Assembly: GCA_903929795.1 (NCBI GenBank)
Contig: CAIYWC010000096.1
Coordinates: 1 to 46,281 of the forward strand
Direction of reading: 5' to 3'
Source: an uncultured Myxococcales bacterium
Lineage (GTDB): Bacteria > Myxococcota_A > UBA9042
DNA length: 46,281 nucleotides
The position numbers and the translations under genes are program-made. Positions 37,846 to 46,281 of this stretch are shown here, in pieces. The notes beneath the pieces were generated by a model. The model was given only the letters and a program-made list of their open reading frames with translations, made no database searches and had not been told where the DNA came from. Position 1 is the first letter of the stretch, and every line of letters begins with the position of its first letter.

Positions 37846-37918
37846 TGCCCAGGGGCGGATTTGAACCGCCGACACGTGGATTTTCAGTCCACTGCTCTAC
37901 CAACTGAGCTACCTGGGC
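37846..37918 (-). tRNA. tRNA-Phe (anticodon GAA)
   Basis: 73 nt. Acceptor gcccagg pairs with cctgggc, D-arm tagctcagttggtagagc, anticodon loop ctgaaaa giving GAA, T-arm with ggttcaaatcc. CCA is not encoded. It lies 91 bp upstream of tRNA-Ala, probably in the same transcript. Confidence 0.97.
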
Positions 37919-37973
37919 GAATGGACTATCCGTGTGGCATTGCGCCGGCACGCGCAGCGCCAACGGGGCCGCC

Positions 37974-38002
37974 AGTTTGAGGCAAAAGGCAACCTGTGTC
38001 AA
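37974..38002 (-). promoter_or_regulatory. Probable promoter of tRNA-Phe/tRNA-Ala
   Basis: Minus-strand TTGACA (37997-38002, perfect) with a weak CAAACT (37974-37979) 17 bp downstream. The transcript would start about 49 nt before tRNA-Phe. Confidence 0.45.
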
Positions 38003-38053
38003 GGCGCCCGAAGCGCCGGCCCGCGGCTGGCCAAGCCTGGTTTGCCGCGGGGC

Positions 38054-38097
38054 AAAAACGGCGGAGGACCGGACTTGCGCCCGATCCTCCGCGTTTT
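38054..38097 (-). terminator. Rho-independent terminator after the Cys-rich lipoprotein gene
   Basis: Stem cgcggagga / tcctccg(c)cg with one bulged base, 16-nt loop, then TTTTT on the minus strand. It begins 18 bp after the lipoprotein stop codon. A TTTT on the other side could make it bidirectional. Confidence 0.75.
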
Positions 38098-38114
38098 CTC
38101 AACAGGCGAAGGGA

Positions 38115-38789
38115 CTACTTGCCGTTCTTGCACAAGTCGCGGACCGTGTCGCAGTTGGTGGCGAGGCAGTCGCGGCACGCCGTGGAGGACGAGTCAACCG
38201 CGCACTCTGCCAGGCACTTCGCATAGCCGCAGGTGCCGTCGAACCGGCCATAGCAGTAGGCGCAACCCTTGGTCATCTTTGAGCACTTGGCGCTCGCTGG
38301 GTCGGTGTCGGCGAGCGTCGTGCAGGTCTTGACCACGCAATCGGTGATGCAGATCGCCATGGCGGTGTTCGTGTCTTCCGCCGAAGCGCACGTGGAGCCC
38401 ATCGCCAGGCAGCCGTTCTTCAGCGTGCAATCCGAGACGATGTTGCCAAAATTGTCGTTGACCGAGGTCGTCGCGTCCGACATCGTAACCCACGCTTGGT
38501 CGTCGGCGCCGGTACAGCCGGGGGCGGTCGCCGGGACGGTGTAGGTGTACGGACAGCCGGTGGAGGACCACGGCGCGGGCACCGCCGCAGGGTCCACTGT
38601 CACGGCAGCCACGTCGCCGGTGGCGGTGTCGACCGTCGTGTCGGTCGTCGCCGTGGAGTCGCCGGACAGCGGCACGTCGCTGGTCGTGTCGGTCGTGGTG
38701 GTTGAGCTGGGGGTCGAGCTGCCGCACGCCGCGAACGCCATCGTGGCGGTAACGAGCGCGAGCATCTTGAAGATCTGAGACTTCTTCAT
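38115..38789 (-). CDS. Cys-rich lipoprotein of unknown function (224 aa)
   Basis: ATG 38789. Signal KMLALVTATMAFAAC with lipobox AFAAC, Cys about residue 21. A Ser/Thr/Asp-rich linker (about 22-65) is followed by a compact domain with about 18 Cys in regular pairs (CITDCVVKTC, CAYCYGRFDGTCGYAKCLAEC, CRDCLATNCDTVRDLC). The spacing looks like repeated helical CxxxC hairpins held by disulfides, as in other small Cys-rich deltaproteobacterial lipoproteins. A GAGGA lies eight bases before the ATG, and a 7-bp stem-loop in the leader ends 16 bp upstream of the ATG. A clear terminator follows, so it is a single-gene transcript with its own promoter, not identified. Function unknown. Confidence 0.88.
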   Translation of the reverse strand: MKKSQIFKMLALVTATMAFAACGSSTPSSTTTTDTTSDVPLSGDSTATTDTTVDTATGDVAAVTVDPAAVPAPWSSTGCPYTYTVPATAPGCTGADDQAWVTMSDATTSVNDNFGNIVSDCTLKNGCLAMGSTCASAEDTNTAMAICITDCVVKTCTTLADTDPASAKCSKMTKGCAYCYGRFDGTCGYAKCLAECAVDSSSTACRDCLATNCDTVRDLCKNGK

Positions 38790-38804
38790 GTTTTGAGTCC
38801 TCGC

Positions 38805-38824
38805 GCCCAGGCATCGACCTGGGC
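38805..38824 (-). promoter_or_regulatory. Leader stem-loop next to the ribosome binding site
   Basis: gcccagg, 6-nt loop, cctgggc: a perfect 7-bp stem in the leader of the Cys-rich lipoprotein mRNA, ending about 16 nt before the ATG and a few bases from GAGGA. It could affect translation or mRNA stability. Confidence 0.45.
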
Positions 38825-38886
38825 TTCTTGGGGGATCAGACACACACCGGACGAACTGCTCGCCGGTCGTTCGATTGCGCGGAAGC

Positions 38887-40215
38887 TTACGTTTCTCCGC
38901 GCTTTTTGTCAATTCCGGCGCCGTCCATCCGCGGAATTCGCGTCGTCGTCCGCACGCTCGGCAACTCCGGCTCCGGCGGCATTTCGGGGTCGACTTCGCT
39001 CTCCAACAGCCGCGTCACGTCCGCATCCAGTCGGTGGCTGAGCACCTCGTCGTACACGGAAACGACGCGAGAAAACGTGGCTTTCCAGCTGTAGCGCGCC
39101 TGGCTCTCCGCCAGCCCGCGCTTGCCCAGCAGCTCCGCGCGACCGGGCTTGCACAGCTCCAGCCACGCGTCGGCCACGGCGCCCGGCGTCGTCTCCTCGA
39201 GCGCGATGCCGCAGCGGCACGTCTCCAGCAGCTCGCCGATGCTCATCTTCGCGGAGCCCAGCAGCGCCACGCCGCACGCCATCGCCTCGACCGCCGCCAG
39301 GCCAAAGGTCTCGTACGGGCACAGCGTCGCCACGACGTCCACGGACGCCATGAGCCGCGCCATGTCGATCGGCCGCTCCAGATAGCCCATGTAGTGCACT
39401 TCCGGGTACTTGGCCGCCAGGGCCTTGACCTCGGCCACGCCCGGGCCCGCGCCCGCCACAACCAAGATCGGCTTGTGGCCCGCGGCGCGCAGCAGCTCAT
39501 ACGCCGCCAGCAACGGCCGGTAATTCTTCTCTTCGCTCAGGCGGTTGGGATAGCATAGCACCACGTCGTCCGGCCCAGCGTGCCAGGTCGCCCGCAGCTC
39601 GGGATCGCGGCGTCGCGGCTGGAACATCGCGGTGTCAACGCCCAGCGGCGTGTACGCCACGTGCGTCAGCCCGTGCGACGTCAGCTGGTCGACCATCACC
39701 TGCGTCGCCGCCATCGTCCGGTCAAACCGGCCAAAAGTGCGCCGCGCCCATGCCCACGCCGCCCGCTCCGCCAGCCGACCCAGCCACGTGCCCGGCCCGC
39801 CAAAGAAGCGACCGACGTCGGTCACCGGGAAATTCGCGTGCCAAAATCCCACGAACCGCGGCTTCTTGCCCGTGTGCGCGCGCAGGCCGAGGCACGCGAG
39901 CCGGACCAGATCCGGCGTTGTGTACGGACTGCCGATTTCGATCACATCCGGGCGAATTTGCTGCAGGATCCGCCGGAACGCCAGCGGGTTGATCACCAGC
40001 CGGTAGCCGGAATTGCCCAGCGCCATCGCCGGGACGTGGTGAATGCGGGCCGTGCCATGGATCTCCACGCCCGCGTGCGAGGACGGCACAAGCAGGTGAT
40101 ATTCCACCTCATCTTGGCGCGCCATGTAGCGCAGCTTCTCCAGGTGATAGCGCCGCACGCCGCCGCCGGTCATCGTGAAGAAGTCGTTGATGTCGCAGAC
40201 GCGGATTTTGGCCAT
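38887..40215 (-). CDS. GT4-type glycosyltransferase
   Basis: 442 aa, GT-B fold. The N-terminal acceptor domain begins RVCDINDFFTMTGGGVRRYH, with the Gly-rich loop of GT4 enzymes. The C-terminal nucleotide-sugar domain shows CYPNRLSEEKNYRPLLAAY, VVAGAGPG, VHYMGYLERP and the EX7E motif (YETFGLAAVEAM). About 60 residues of charged tail follow (DADVTRLLESEVDPEMPPEP), beyond the usual end of the fold. It has no signal peptide or membrane helix, so it is cytoplasmic or peripheral. ATG 40215 has only a weak Shine-Dalgarno. A sigma54-like element with an imperfect -12 lies at 40334-40349. The donor and acceptor are unknown; the neighbouring esterase is divergent. Confidence 0.93.
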   Translation of the reverse strand: MAKIRVCDINDFFTMTGGGVRRYHLEKLRYMARQDEVEYHLLVPSSHAGVEIHGTARIHHVPAMALGNSGYRLVINPLAFRRILQQIRPDVIEIGSPYTTPDLVRLACLGLRAHTGKKPRFVGFWHANFPVTDVGRFFGGPGTWLGRLAERAAWAWARRTFGRFDRTMAATQVMVDQLTSHGLTHVAYTPLGVDTAMFQPRRRDPELRATWHAGPDDVVLCYPNRLSEEKNYRPLLAAYELLRAAGHKPILVVAGAGPGVAEVKALAAKYPEVHYMGYLERPIDMARLMASVDVVATLCPYETFGLAAVEAMACGVALLGSAKMSIGELLETCRCGIALEETTPGAVADAWLELCKPGRAELLGKRGLAESQARYSWKATFSRVVSVYDEVLSHRLDADVTRLLESEVDPEMPPEPELPSVRTTTRIPRMDGAGIDKKRGET

Positions 40216-40369
40216 GGAAACCGACGCTCGCGTGCCATCGCGCCCGATTGGCGCAGCACGTCGCGGCTTCTAGCAGGCCTGACGCATTTGGCAAAATTCT
40301 CTGTCAACTTTTGTCGGCTTCGTTTGCCTGAACCACAAGGTGCGTGCCAAGATCGCCGCAGAGGTCCCG

Positions 40370-41419
40370 ATGAATCGACCACCCTATCGCGACGCCTGGA
40401 GCTGGCTGGAATTCGACAGCGCGCTCCTGGCGCAGAACCAGCTGAACGACCGCACGCTGCGGCGCTTTCCGGTGTACCTGCCGCCGCACTACGCCGCGGA
40501 GCCGACGCGGCACTTTCCGGTCGTGTACTACCTGACCGGCTACGGCGGCTGGGGCGCGATGAAGCTGCTGGAGGAAAAAGCTTGGGAAGAGCCGCTCTGG
40601 GCCCGGCTGGATCGGCAGATGACGGCGGGTGAAATGGCGCCGATGATCGTCGTATTTCCCGATTGTTTTACCCGCTTTGGCGGCGCGCAGTACCGCGACT
40701 CGGTGGTCACCGGGCCGTACGCGCGCTACCTGTGCGAGGAGGTCGTGCCGCTGGTTGACGCGCGGTTTCGCACGCTGGCCGGGCCCGATCACCGCGGCGC
40801 GATGGGCAAGAGCTCCGGCGGCTACGGCGCGCTGCACCTGGCGATGACCCGCCCGGACGTTTTTGGCCTGTGCTGTGCAACCGCGGCGGACAGTTATTTC
40901 GAGCTGAGCTACGTCGCGGATTTTGCCAAAGCGCTGCAGGCGCTGCATGCGGCGGGCGGTGTCGCGGCATTTCTGGCGGATTTTCAAAGCGGCAAGCCGC
41001 GGCACCGGCACTGGCATACGGCGATGTCGACGCTGGCCTACGCGCAGGCCTACACGCCCAACCCGAATGTGCCGGGCGCGCTGGCGGACCTGCCGTTTGA
41101 CCTGGAAACCGGCGAGCTGGTACCCGACGTGTGGGCGCGCTGGCTGGCGTGCGACCCCGTGCGTGCGTGCGCGGTCCATGCGGACGCGCTGCGCAGCCTG
41201 AAGCTGCTGTTCCTGGACGCCGGCCGCAGCGACGAATTCGCGCTGAATTTCGGCCACCGCGTGCTGGCGGATCGCCTGCGCAAGCTGGAAATTCCATTTG
41301 AATTCGAGGAGTTTGACGGCGGCCACATGGGCATCGACCACCGCATTGACGCCAGCTTGCTGCGGATTACAGCGGCTTTGCGCCGGGCGGGTGCGGCGGC
41401 GTCCACATCATCGTCATGA
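40370..41419 (+). CDS. Alpha/beta-hydrolase esterase (esterase D-like)
   Basis: 349 aa from ATG 40370, with AGAGG five bases before. A PF00756-type esterase. The nucleophile elbow is GKSSGG (GxSxG), the acid probably Asp in LLFLDAGRSDEF, and the base His in DGGHMGIDHR. The first strands are seen in FPVYLPPHY and FPVVYYLTGYGGWG. No signal peptide is seen, so it is probably cytoplasmic. A low-complexity Ala/Ser tail ends the protein. The last 53 bp overlap the 3' end of the convergent membrane-protein gene. Likely substrates are acyl or carbohydrate esters; related proteins include S-formylglutathione hydrolases and enterochelin or trehalose esterases. No substrate can be assigned. Confidence 0.91.
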   Translation: MNRPPYRDAWSWLEFDSALLAQNQLNDRTLRRFPVYLPPHYAAEPTRHFPVVYYLTGYGGWGAMKLLEEKAWEEPLWARLDRQMTAGEMAPMIVVFPDCFTRFGGAQYRDSVVTGPYARYLCEEVVPLVDARFRTLAGPDHRGAMGKSSGGYGALHLAMTRPDVFGLCCATAADSYFELSYVADFAKALQALHAAGGVAAFLADFQSGKPRHRHWHTAMSTLAYAQAYTPNPNVPGALADLPFDLETGELVPDVWARWLACDPVRACAVHADALRSLKLLFLDAGRSDEFALNFGHRVLADRLRKLEIPFEFEEFDGGHMGIDHRIDASLLRITAALRRAGAAASTSSS

Positions 41420-43034
41420 ACTGCAGCGTGGCCTTTTTTTCGTCGGGCGTGCGCACGTCGTTGACGCGCCACTCGGCCCGAATCAGCAGCACCGCCAGCG
41501 CCAGCGCGACCAGCGCCGCCAACACGCGCGGCCCCGGACGCGGCCGCACGTCGCGCAGCGCGAGCCAAACCAGCGTCAGCGCGCCCAGCGCCAGCGCGAG
41601 GAAATACGGCAGCGCGTTCCACGGCCCCTTGACGCCGAGCGCCATCAGCGGATTCGGAAAGGCCCAACCATTACGCAATAGCGGTCCAACCACTTCCGGC
41701 AACGGATTGATCACCTCGCCGGGGAAACCTTGCGAAACCGCAGTGCACACGCCGGTAATGACGATGCTGGCCACGCCGAGCGCCGCCAGCAGGCCTGCGC
41801 CCAGGTGCGCCCGCCAGCTGCGCAAGCTGTCCAGGCCGTGCGCGGCGGCGATAGCGGCAAACGGCACCATGGCGGTCAGGTAGCGCGGGCCGACGACCCA
41901 GCCGGCGTGCCACAAGCTGTGTGAGCACTGGAACATCAGGAAATAACTGCAGATCAACGTGGCGATGAGCGCCTCGCCGCGCCGGCCGTGGCACCAGTCG
42001 TCGCCCAAACGCGGGCGGTTGCGGCGCACGCCGAGCCAGCCGAGCCAAGCGAGGATCGTCCACGGCGCGTAGAAATACAGGCCGGTGAACGAAGAAAACA
42101 GCGAGCCCATGACCTTTTCCCGGTTGGGCAAATGGATGCCGAAGATGCCGGGCGAGAGGTCGCGCACGAAGCCGGCGTTCTCCAGGTTCGCGTACGGCAG
42201 GCTCCACGGCGTGCCAAAGCTGCGCCAGTTGTTGTGGCCGAGCAGCAGCGCCGGGAGCAGCGCGCCCACCGCGACGCGCCAGATATCGTTGGGGTCTCGG
42301 CGGCGCACCCAAATCCAGCCGCACAGTAAAAAGACCGCGGGCGCCATGGGGAATTCGATGCAGGTCGCCCAGCCGCCGGCCAAGCCAGCCAGCACGATCG
42401 CCCCGCCGTTGCCGATCGCGCCGGCCAGGACGATGCACGCGAACAGGGCGACGAGCGCGACGCCGCCGGCTTGATGGCCCGCGAACATCTGGCCGTACGT
42501 CAGCGAGAGCGAGCCCAGCGCCGCAGCCAGCAGCGTCGCGTGACCCAGCCCCGGGCGAGTCAGCCGGGTCGGCAGCCAGCGCGCCAACCACCACCAGGCG
42601 AGCAAAGTCGGCAGAATCACGACCCAAAACCGCAGCCACCAGACGATCATCGCCTTGGACGGCTGGCCCAGATGGAGCAGCCGGTAGACGCCGCGCAGCA
42701 CCGCGTGCGGGATGACGCCCAAAAACGTGACGCCCGGCGCCTTGGCCTGGTAGAGCTTGCCGGTGCAGGTGGGCGGGGTGCCGCCGTCGCTGCATTTCAT
42801 CGCCTTGTCGTTGACGTAACCCCACTGGTCCGTGACGAGGCCGTGGTCGCCGGTCGGGCCGCGCGCGCCGATGGCATAGGTGCCGTCCTCGACGATGGCG
42901 CGGACCGCGTAGACGCGCACCATTTCGTTGGGATTGTTGATGGCTTCAGACCACGGAAACAGCCACAGGTAGGCGAAAACACACAGGCCCAGGAGCCAGC
43001 GCGTGGAAGCGGCGCCGAGCGGTCCGGGGTGCAT
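41367..43034 (-). CDS. Polytopic membrane protein, GT39/ArnT-like architecture
   Basis: 555 aa with about 11-12 hydrophobic helices (for example [50 protein letters not shown]). After the first helix comes a periplasmic-side segment with an acidic [20 protein letters not shown], typical of lipid-linked sugar transferases of the PMT/ArnT superfamily. A Cys pair is at [10 protein letters not shown]. No unique catalytic motif is visible, so the family is tentative. ATG 43034 is 6 bp after the stop of the membrane pyrophosphatase gene, implying co-transcription. The 3' end overlaps the convergent esterase gene. It probably acts on an envelope glycan or lipid. Confidence 0.85.
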   Translation of the reverse strand: MHPGPLGAASTRWLLGLCVFAYLWLFPWSEAINNPNEMVRVYAVRAIVEDGTYAIGARGPTGDHGLVTDQWGYVNDKAMKCSDGGTPPTCTGKLYQAKAPGVTFLGVIPHAVLRGVYRLLHLGQPSKAMIVWWLRFWVVILPTLLAWWWLARWLPTRLTRPGLGHATLLAAALGSLSLTYGQMFAGHQAGGVALVALFACIVLAGAIGNGGAIVLAGLAGGWATCIEFPMAPAVFLLCGWIWVRRRDPNDIWRVAVGALLPALLLGHNNWRSFGTPWSLPYANLENAGFVRDLSPGIFGIHLPNREKVMGSLFSSFTGLYFYAPWTILAWLGWLGVRRNRPRLGDDWCHGRRGEALIATLICSYFLMFQCSHSLWHAGWVVGPRYLTAMVPFAAIAAAHGLDSLRSWRAHLGAGLLAALGVASIVITGVCTAVSQGFPGEVINPLPEVVGPLLRNGWAFPNPLMALGVKGPWNALPYFLALALGALTLVWLALRDVRPRPGPRVLAALVALALAVLLIRAEWRVNDVRTPDEKKATLQFMTMMWTPPHPPGAKPL

Positions 43035-43040
43035 GCTGGC

Positions 43041-45152
43041 TCAGCCCTTCAAGGCGATGATGGGCGCGATGAGCAGCGAAACGACGCTCATGACCTTGAT
43101 GAGGATCGCGACGCCGGGGCCGGACGTGTCCTTGAACGGGTCGCCGACGGTGTCGCCGATGACGGCGGCCTTGTGCGTCTCCGAGCGCTTGGGATGCCCG
43201 GGGAGGCCGCCCTTCTCGATGAATTTCTTGGCGTTGTCCCAAGCGCCGCCGGCGTTGGCCATGAACAGCGACAGCGAAGCGCCAACCGCCAGCGCGCCCG
43301 CCAGCGCGCCCGCCAGCGCCGCCGGCCCGAGGATGTAGCCGATCAGCACCGGGCCAAGGACCGCGACGACGCCCGGCAGGATCATCTCCGAGAGCGCGGC
43401 CGCGGTCGCGATGTCGACGATGGCCTTGGGCTGCGGCTCCGCGGTCCCTTCGCGCAGGCCCGGGATTGTGTCAAATTGCCGTTTGATTTCAAGGACGATC
43501 GCGCCGGCCGCCTTGCCGACCGCAGTCATCGTCGCCGCTGCCACGATGAACGGCAGCACAGCGCCGATCAGCAGGCCAATGAGGATCTCCGGCCGGTCAA
43601 TCGCCAGTTCCATCTCACCCAAGCCCGCGAGCACGCGCGCGTGGTTCACTTCCAGCGAGAACGCGGAGAAGAGCGCCACCACAGTCAGCGTCGCCGAACC
43701 GATCGCGAAGCCCTTGCCGATCGCCGCGGTGGTGTTGCCGACCGCATCCAATTCATCCGTGATTTCGCGGACTGCCGGGTCCAGGCCGGCCATCTCGGCG
43801 ATGCCGCCCGCGTTGTCGGAGACCGGTCCGTACGCGTCGACCGTCATGACGATCGCCGTGCCGGAGAGCATGCCGACCGCGGCGATGCCGATGCCGTACA
43901 TGCCGAGGTCGCCCATAGCGAAGTTGGCGAGCATGGCAACGCCGGCGATGAGCAGCAGGCACACGAACACGGACTGCATGCCCACGGCCATGCCCTGAAT
44001 CACGTTGGTGCCCGCGCCGGTCTTGGCCGCTTCGGCGACGCTTTTGACCGGGCCGTAGTGGCCGGTGTAGTACTCGGTGAGCAGGCCGATCAGCGCGCCG
44101 CCGATGGCGCCACCCGCGAGCGCGAGCGTGACGCCCTGCTTGACGCCAAACATCGGCAGGACGAAGTACGTGATGGCGACAACCGCGAGCGGCGGCAGCA
44201 CCATGGCGGCGCGCAGGACGGCGGCCGGCGCGCTATTCTTGAGCGCGCGGGCCATGAAGATGCCACAAATCGACACCGCCAGGCCGACGCCGGACAAGAT
44301 GAGCGGCAGCGCCACCGCGATGACCTTGGCCGAGATCGGCTGGCCGTCCGTGCCGTTGGTCGGCGCGGTGATCAGGTGCTCCAGCGTCTCGGGCTTGGTC
44401 GTCAGACCGATCGCCATCGTCGCGACGATCGCCGCGACCAGCGACTCGTAGATGTCCGCGCCCATGCCAGCCACGTCGCCCACGTTGTCGCCCACGTTGT
44501 CCGCGATGACGCCCGGGTTGCGCGGATCGTCTTCCGGAATATTTTCAACCACTTTGCCAGCGATGTCCGCGCCGACGTCCGCCGCCTTTGTGTAGATGCC
44601 GCCGCCGATGCGGGCAAACAGCGCGATGGACGACGCGCCGACCGCGAACGCGTGGAGCATCGTGCCGAGCTGTTCGGTGTGGCTGTAGATGGCGTAGACG
44701 CCGACCAGTCCCATGAGGCTCAGGCCCGCGACGCACAGGCCCATGACCGCGCCGCCGTCGAGCGCAGTGAGCAAAGCGTTGGCCTTGGCGCTGCCTTTGC
44801 TGTTGTCCGACGCGGCGTTGGCGGTGCGCACATTCGCGAGCGTCGCCGCTTTCATGCCGATGAAGCCCGCCAGCAGCGACAGGAACGCGCCGGTCAGGAA
44901 CCACGCGCCCGCGACGACGCCGAGCGAGGGCGTCGCGGCCATCGCGCCGAACACGACGATGGAGTAGACCGCGAGCACCTTGTATTCGCGCGACAGAAAC
45001 GCCATCGAGCCTTCGCGGATGTAGCCCGCGATGCGCTTCATGTCGTCATTGCCTTCCGGCAGCGCGGCGATGCGCACGTAAAATGCCGCTGCGATGACGA
45101 GGGCGAGCACGCCAAAAGCGGCGGGTGCTTTGGTCCAGAGGTCGAGATTCAT
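43041..45152 (-). CDS. hppA: Membrane-bound ion-pumping pyrophosphatase
   Basis: 703 aa, about 16 membrane helices. Couples PPi hydrolysis to H+ (or Na+) transport across the inner membrane. PPi- and Mg-binding segments are clear: [63 protein letters not shown], and [15 protein letters not shown] at the C-terminal end. In [10 protein letters not shown] the residues at the K+-determining sites are Ala and Gly, the pattern of K+-dependent enzymes rather than the Lys/Thr of K+-independent ones. H+ versus Na+ specificity cannot be decided by eye. ATG 45152 has GGGAG four bases upstream; the longer open frame into the divergent gene is not used. The GT39-like gene follows 6 bp later. Confidence 0.97.
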   Translation of the reverse strand: MNLDLWTKAPAAFGVLALVIAAAFYVRIAALPEGNDDMKRIAGYIREGSMAFLSREYKVLAVYSIVVFGAMAATPSLGVVAGAWFLTGAFLSLLAGFIGMKAATLANVRTANAASDNSKGSAKANALLTALDGGAVMGLCVAGLSLMGLVGVYAIYSHTEQLGTMLHAFAVGASSIALFARIGGGIYTKAADVGADIAGKVVENIPEDDPRNPGVIADNVGDNVGDVAGMGADIYESLVAAIVATMAIGLTTKPETLEHLITAPTNGTDGQPISAKVIAVALPLILSGVGLAVSICGIFMARALKNSAPAAVLRAAMVLPPLAVVAITYFVLPMFGVKQGVTLALAGGAIGGALIGLLTEYYTGHYGPVKSVAEAAKTGAGTNVIQGMAVGMQSVFVCLLLIAGVAMLANFAMGDLGMYGIGIAAVGMLSGTAIVMTVDAYGPVSDNAGGIAEMAGLDPAVREITDELDAVGNTTAAIGKGFAIGSATLTVVALFSAFSLEVNHARVLAGLGEMELAIDRPEILIGLLIGAVLPFIVAAATMTAVGKAAGAIVLEIKRQFDTIPGLREGTAEPQPKAIVDIATAAALSEMILPGVVAVLGPVLIGYILGPAALAGALAGALAVGASLSLFMANAGGAWDNAKKFIEKGGLPGHPKRSETHKAAVIGDTVGDPFKDTSGPGVAILIKVMSVVSLLIAPIIALKG

Positions 45153-45285
45153 GGCGCTCCCAGGGAACTGCGAAGGGTGTTGGGGCCGGTAAAGGCGGGG
45201 CGGGAGATTGCCATGATTACCGGAGCCATGCAAGTTGCGCGCAGGTGCCACCGGGTTTAGGATGCTGGCCCCGCCGGAGGGCTTC

Positions 45286-46023
45286 ATGCTGCAGAAAATC
45301 GTGATCGTGGGCGCGTCTTCCGGCATCGGTCGGGCGCTGGCGCTGGAATTGGCGGGGCCCGACCGCAAGCTGGGTCTCGTCGCCCGTCGTGCCACTGAAC
45401 TGGCTGACGTTGCAGCGGAAGTGCGGCGCAAAGGCGGTCACGCAGAAGTCGAAGTGTGCGATGCAGCGGACGTGACCGCGGCGGAGGCGGCGTGGCGCGC
45501 GCTGGCCGACCGGCTGGGCGGCGTGGACGCGCTTGTGTACGCGGCCGGCGTGATGCCGGACGTCGGGCCGGACGAGTTCAACACCGCCAAGGACGCGCAG
45601 ATGATTGCGGTGAACGTCCTGGGCGCAATCGCTTGGCTTAACTGCGCCGCGCGTGATTTTCAGGCGGCAGGACGCGGGGTTATCTGCGGCATTGGCTCGG
45701 TCGCGGGCGATCGCGGGCGGCGACCGGGGCCGGTCTACGGCGCGTCCAAAGCGGCGCTGCACACGTACCTGGAGTCGCTGCGGAATCGCCTGTGGCTGCA
45801 CGGGGTTCGGGTGGTGACGGTCAAGCCCGGGCCGGTCGACACGCCGATGACCCATGGCCGCGGGCCGATGCCGTTGATGGTCGCCGCGAGCGTGGCGGCC
45901 CAGCGGATCGCTGCGTCGTTGGAAGGCGGCCCCGAGGTCGTCTACGTGGCCTGGCAGTGGCGGTACATCATGTTGATTTTACAGCATATTCCGACAATCC
46001 TGTTTCGACGGTTCAGCAAATGA
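45286..46023 (+). CDS. Short-chain dehydrogenase, DprE2-like
   Basis: 245 aa from ATG 45286, with GGAGG five bases before. Classical SDR: GASSGIGR cofactor loop, RR after the second strand (NADP preference likely), YAAGV, catalytic Ser in GIGSVAGD, and YGASK (Tyr and Lys). The C-terminus is hydrophobic and amphipathic (WRYIMLILQHIPTILFRRF), a feature of membrane-associated SDRs such as DprE2, which reduces the 2-keto sugar made by DprE1. The stop overlaps the start of the next, DprE1-like gene (ATGA), which supports this pairing. It is divergent from the pyrophosphatase gene. Substrate is inferred only from the pairing. Confidence 0.92.
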   Translation: MLQKIVIVGASSGIGRALALELAGPDRKLGLVARRATELADVAAEVRRKGGHAEVEVCDAADVTAAEAAWRALADRLGGVDALVYAAGVMPDVGPDEFNTAKDAQMIAVNVLGAIAWLNCAARDFQAAGRGVICGIGSVAGDRGRRPGPVYGASKAALHTYLESLRNRLWLHGVRVVTVKPGPVDTPMTHGRGPMPLMVAASVAAQRIAASLEGGPEVVYVAWQWRYIMLILQHIPTILFRRFSK

Positions 46024-46281
46024 GCGCCCCCCGCGTGCCCGCGCCCGTCACCGCGCGCGTGGAAGGCTGGGGCATGGCGGTCGGCGGCGTGGCGCAGGTG
46101 CTGCAGCCGACGTCTGTGCAAGCCATCGGCGCGGCACTCGCCCAAGCGCGCGCCGCGGGTCAGAAAGTCGCACTGCGCGGCGCCGGCTGCTCGTACGGCG
46201 ACGCGTCGTGCGGCACCGGCAAGCTCGTCCTGGACTTCACGCGCTTCAACCGCATCCTCGATTTCGACGCCCAGACCGGCG
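46020..46281 (+). CDS. FAD-linked oxidase, DprE1-like (C-terminus cut by window edge)
   Basis: The open frame from ATG 46020 runs to the right edge (87 residues seen). After VEGWGMAV it has VALRGAGCSYGDASCGTG and LVLDFTRFNRIL, closely matching the FAD/PCMH-domain start of DprE1-type flavoenzymes (RGxGRSYGD, LVxDxTxxN); the Arg before SYGD is Cys here. DprE1 oxidises a polyprenyl-phospho-ribose to the 2-keto form, which DprE2 then reduces to the arabinose. The one-base overlap with the SDR gene suggests the same two-step epimerisation. Sugar-lactone oxidases share this N-terminal pattern, so the rest of the protein is needed to decide. Confidence 0.85.
   Translation, partial: MSAPRVPAPVTARVEGWGMAVGGVAQVLQPTSVQAIGAALAQARAAGQKVALRGAGCSYGDASCGTGKLVLDFTRFNRILDFDAQTG

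Noticed and set aside
38879..38908. Hairpin gcgcgga/tccgcgc followed by TTTTT on the plus strand
   Set aside because: It overlaps the end of a minus-strand gene and no plus-strand transcript leads into it; likely chance.

Overview
The window is high-GC bacterial DNA with dense coding on both strands. No rRNA operon, insertion sequence, prophage or CRISPR array was seen. Several traits point to a myxobacterium-like member of the former Deltaproteobacteria (Myxococcota or a relative such as Bradymonadales): large TPR proteins in an operon with a TPR lipoprotein, Cys-rich secreted proteins with CDDGNPCT-type repeats, Asp/Ala-rich lipoproteins, a protein ending in a MYXO-CTERM-like Cys/TM/Arg tail, and NtrC-type sigma54 control. 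This placement is an inference from gene content.

Layout. Positions 1-9831 (minus) hold one operon of four envelope proteins: a PA-rich coiled-coil protein, two large TPR proteins and a TPR lipoprotein cut by the left edge, with a good sigma70-type promoter at 9803-9831. It resembles the gliding-motility/Tol-like glt core of myxobacteria. Next come obg, a 0.77 kb regulatory region with tandem NrdR-type boxes, a class II (B12-dependent) ribonucleotide reductase and malic enzyme. Positions 16.7-22.8 kb (minus) are a three-gene envelope operon: a TPR membrane protein, a giant Cys-rich lipoprotein ending in a somatomedin-B-like domain, and a sterol-desaturase-family membrane hydroxylase. Divergent from it are tRNA-Leu, a small lipoprotein and apolipoprotein N-acyltransferase (lnt). 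That Lnt carries an inserted seven-repeat beta-propeller between its catalytic Glu and Lys, and this is the most novel object in the window.

Positions 26.1-31.6 kb hold a siroheme nitrite/sulfite reductase with a lipoprotein (minus), then a plus-strand run: a small barrel-like protein, a NamZ/DUF1343 muramidase, NadD and a DUF2520 protein. Positions 31.7-36 kb hold an NtrC-family response regulator, rlmN and a MYXO-CTERM-like surface protein whose gene has a near-consensus sigma54 promoter. Positions 36-46.3 kb hold leucyl aminopeptidase, tRNA-Ala and tRNA-Phe, a Cys-rich lipoprotein, a GT4 glycosyltransferase, an esterase, a polytopic membrane protein, a membrane pyrophosphatase of K+-dependent type, and a DprE2/DprE1-like redox pair cut by the right edge.

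The common theme is the cell envelope: lipoprotein maturation (Lnt) with at least five lipoproteins, surface anchoring, peptidoglycan and lipid modification, and glycan precursor chemistry. Housekeeping genes (obg, nrdJ, nadD, rlmN, tRNAs) are interspersed singly.
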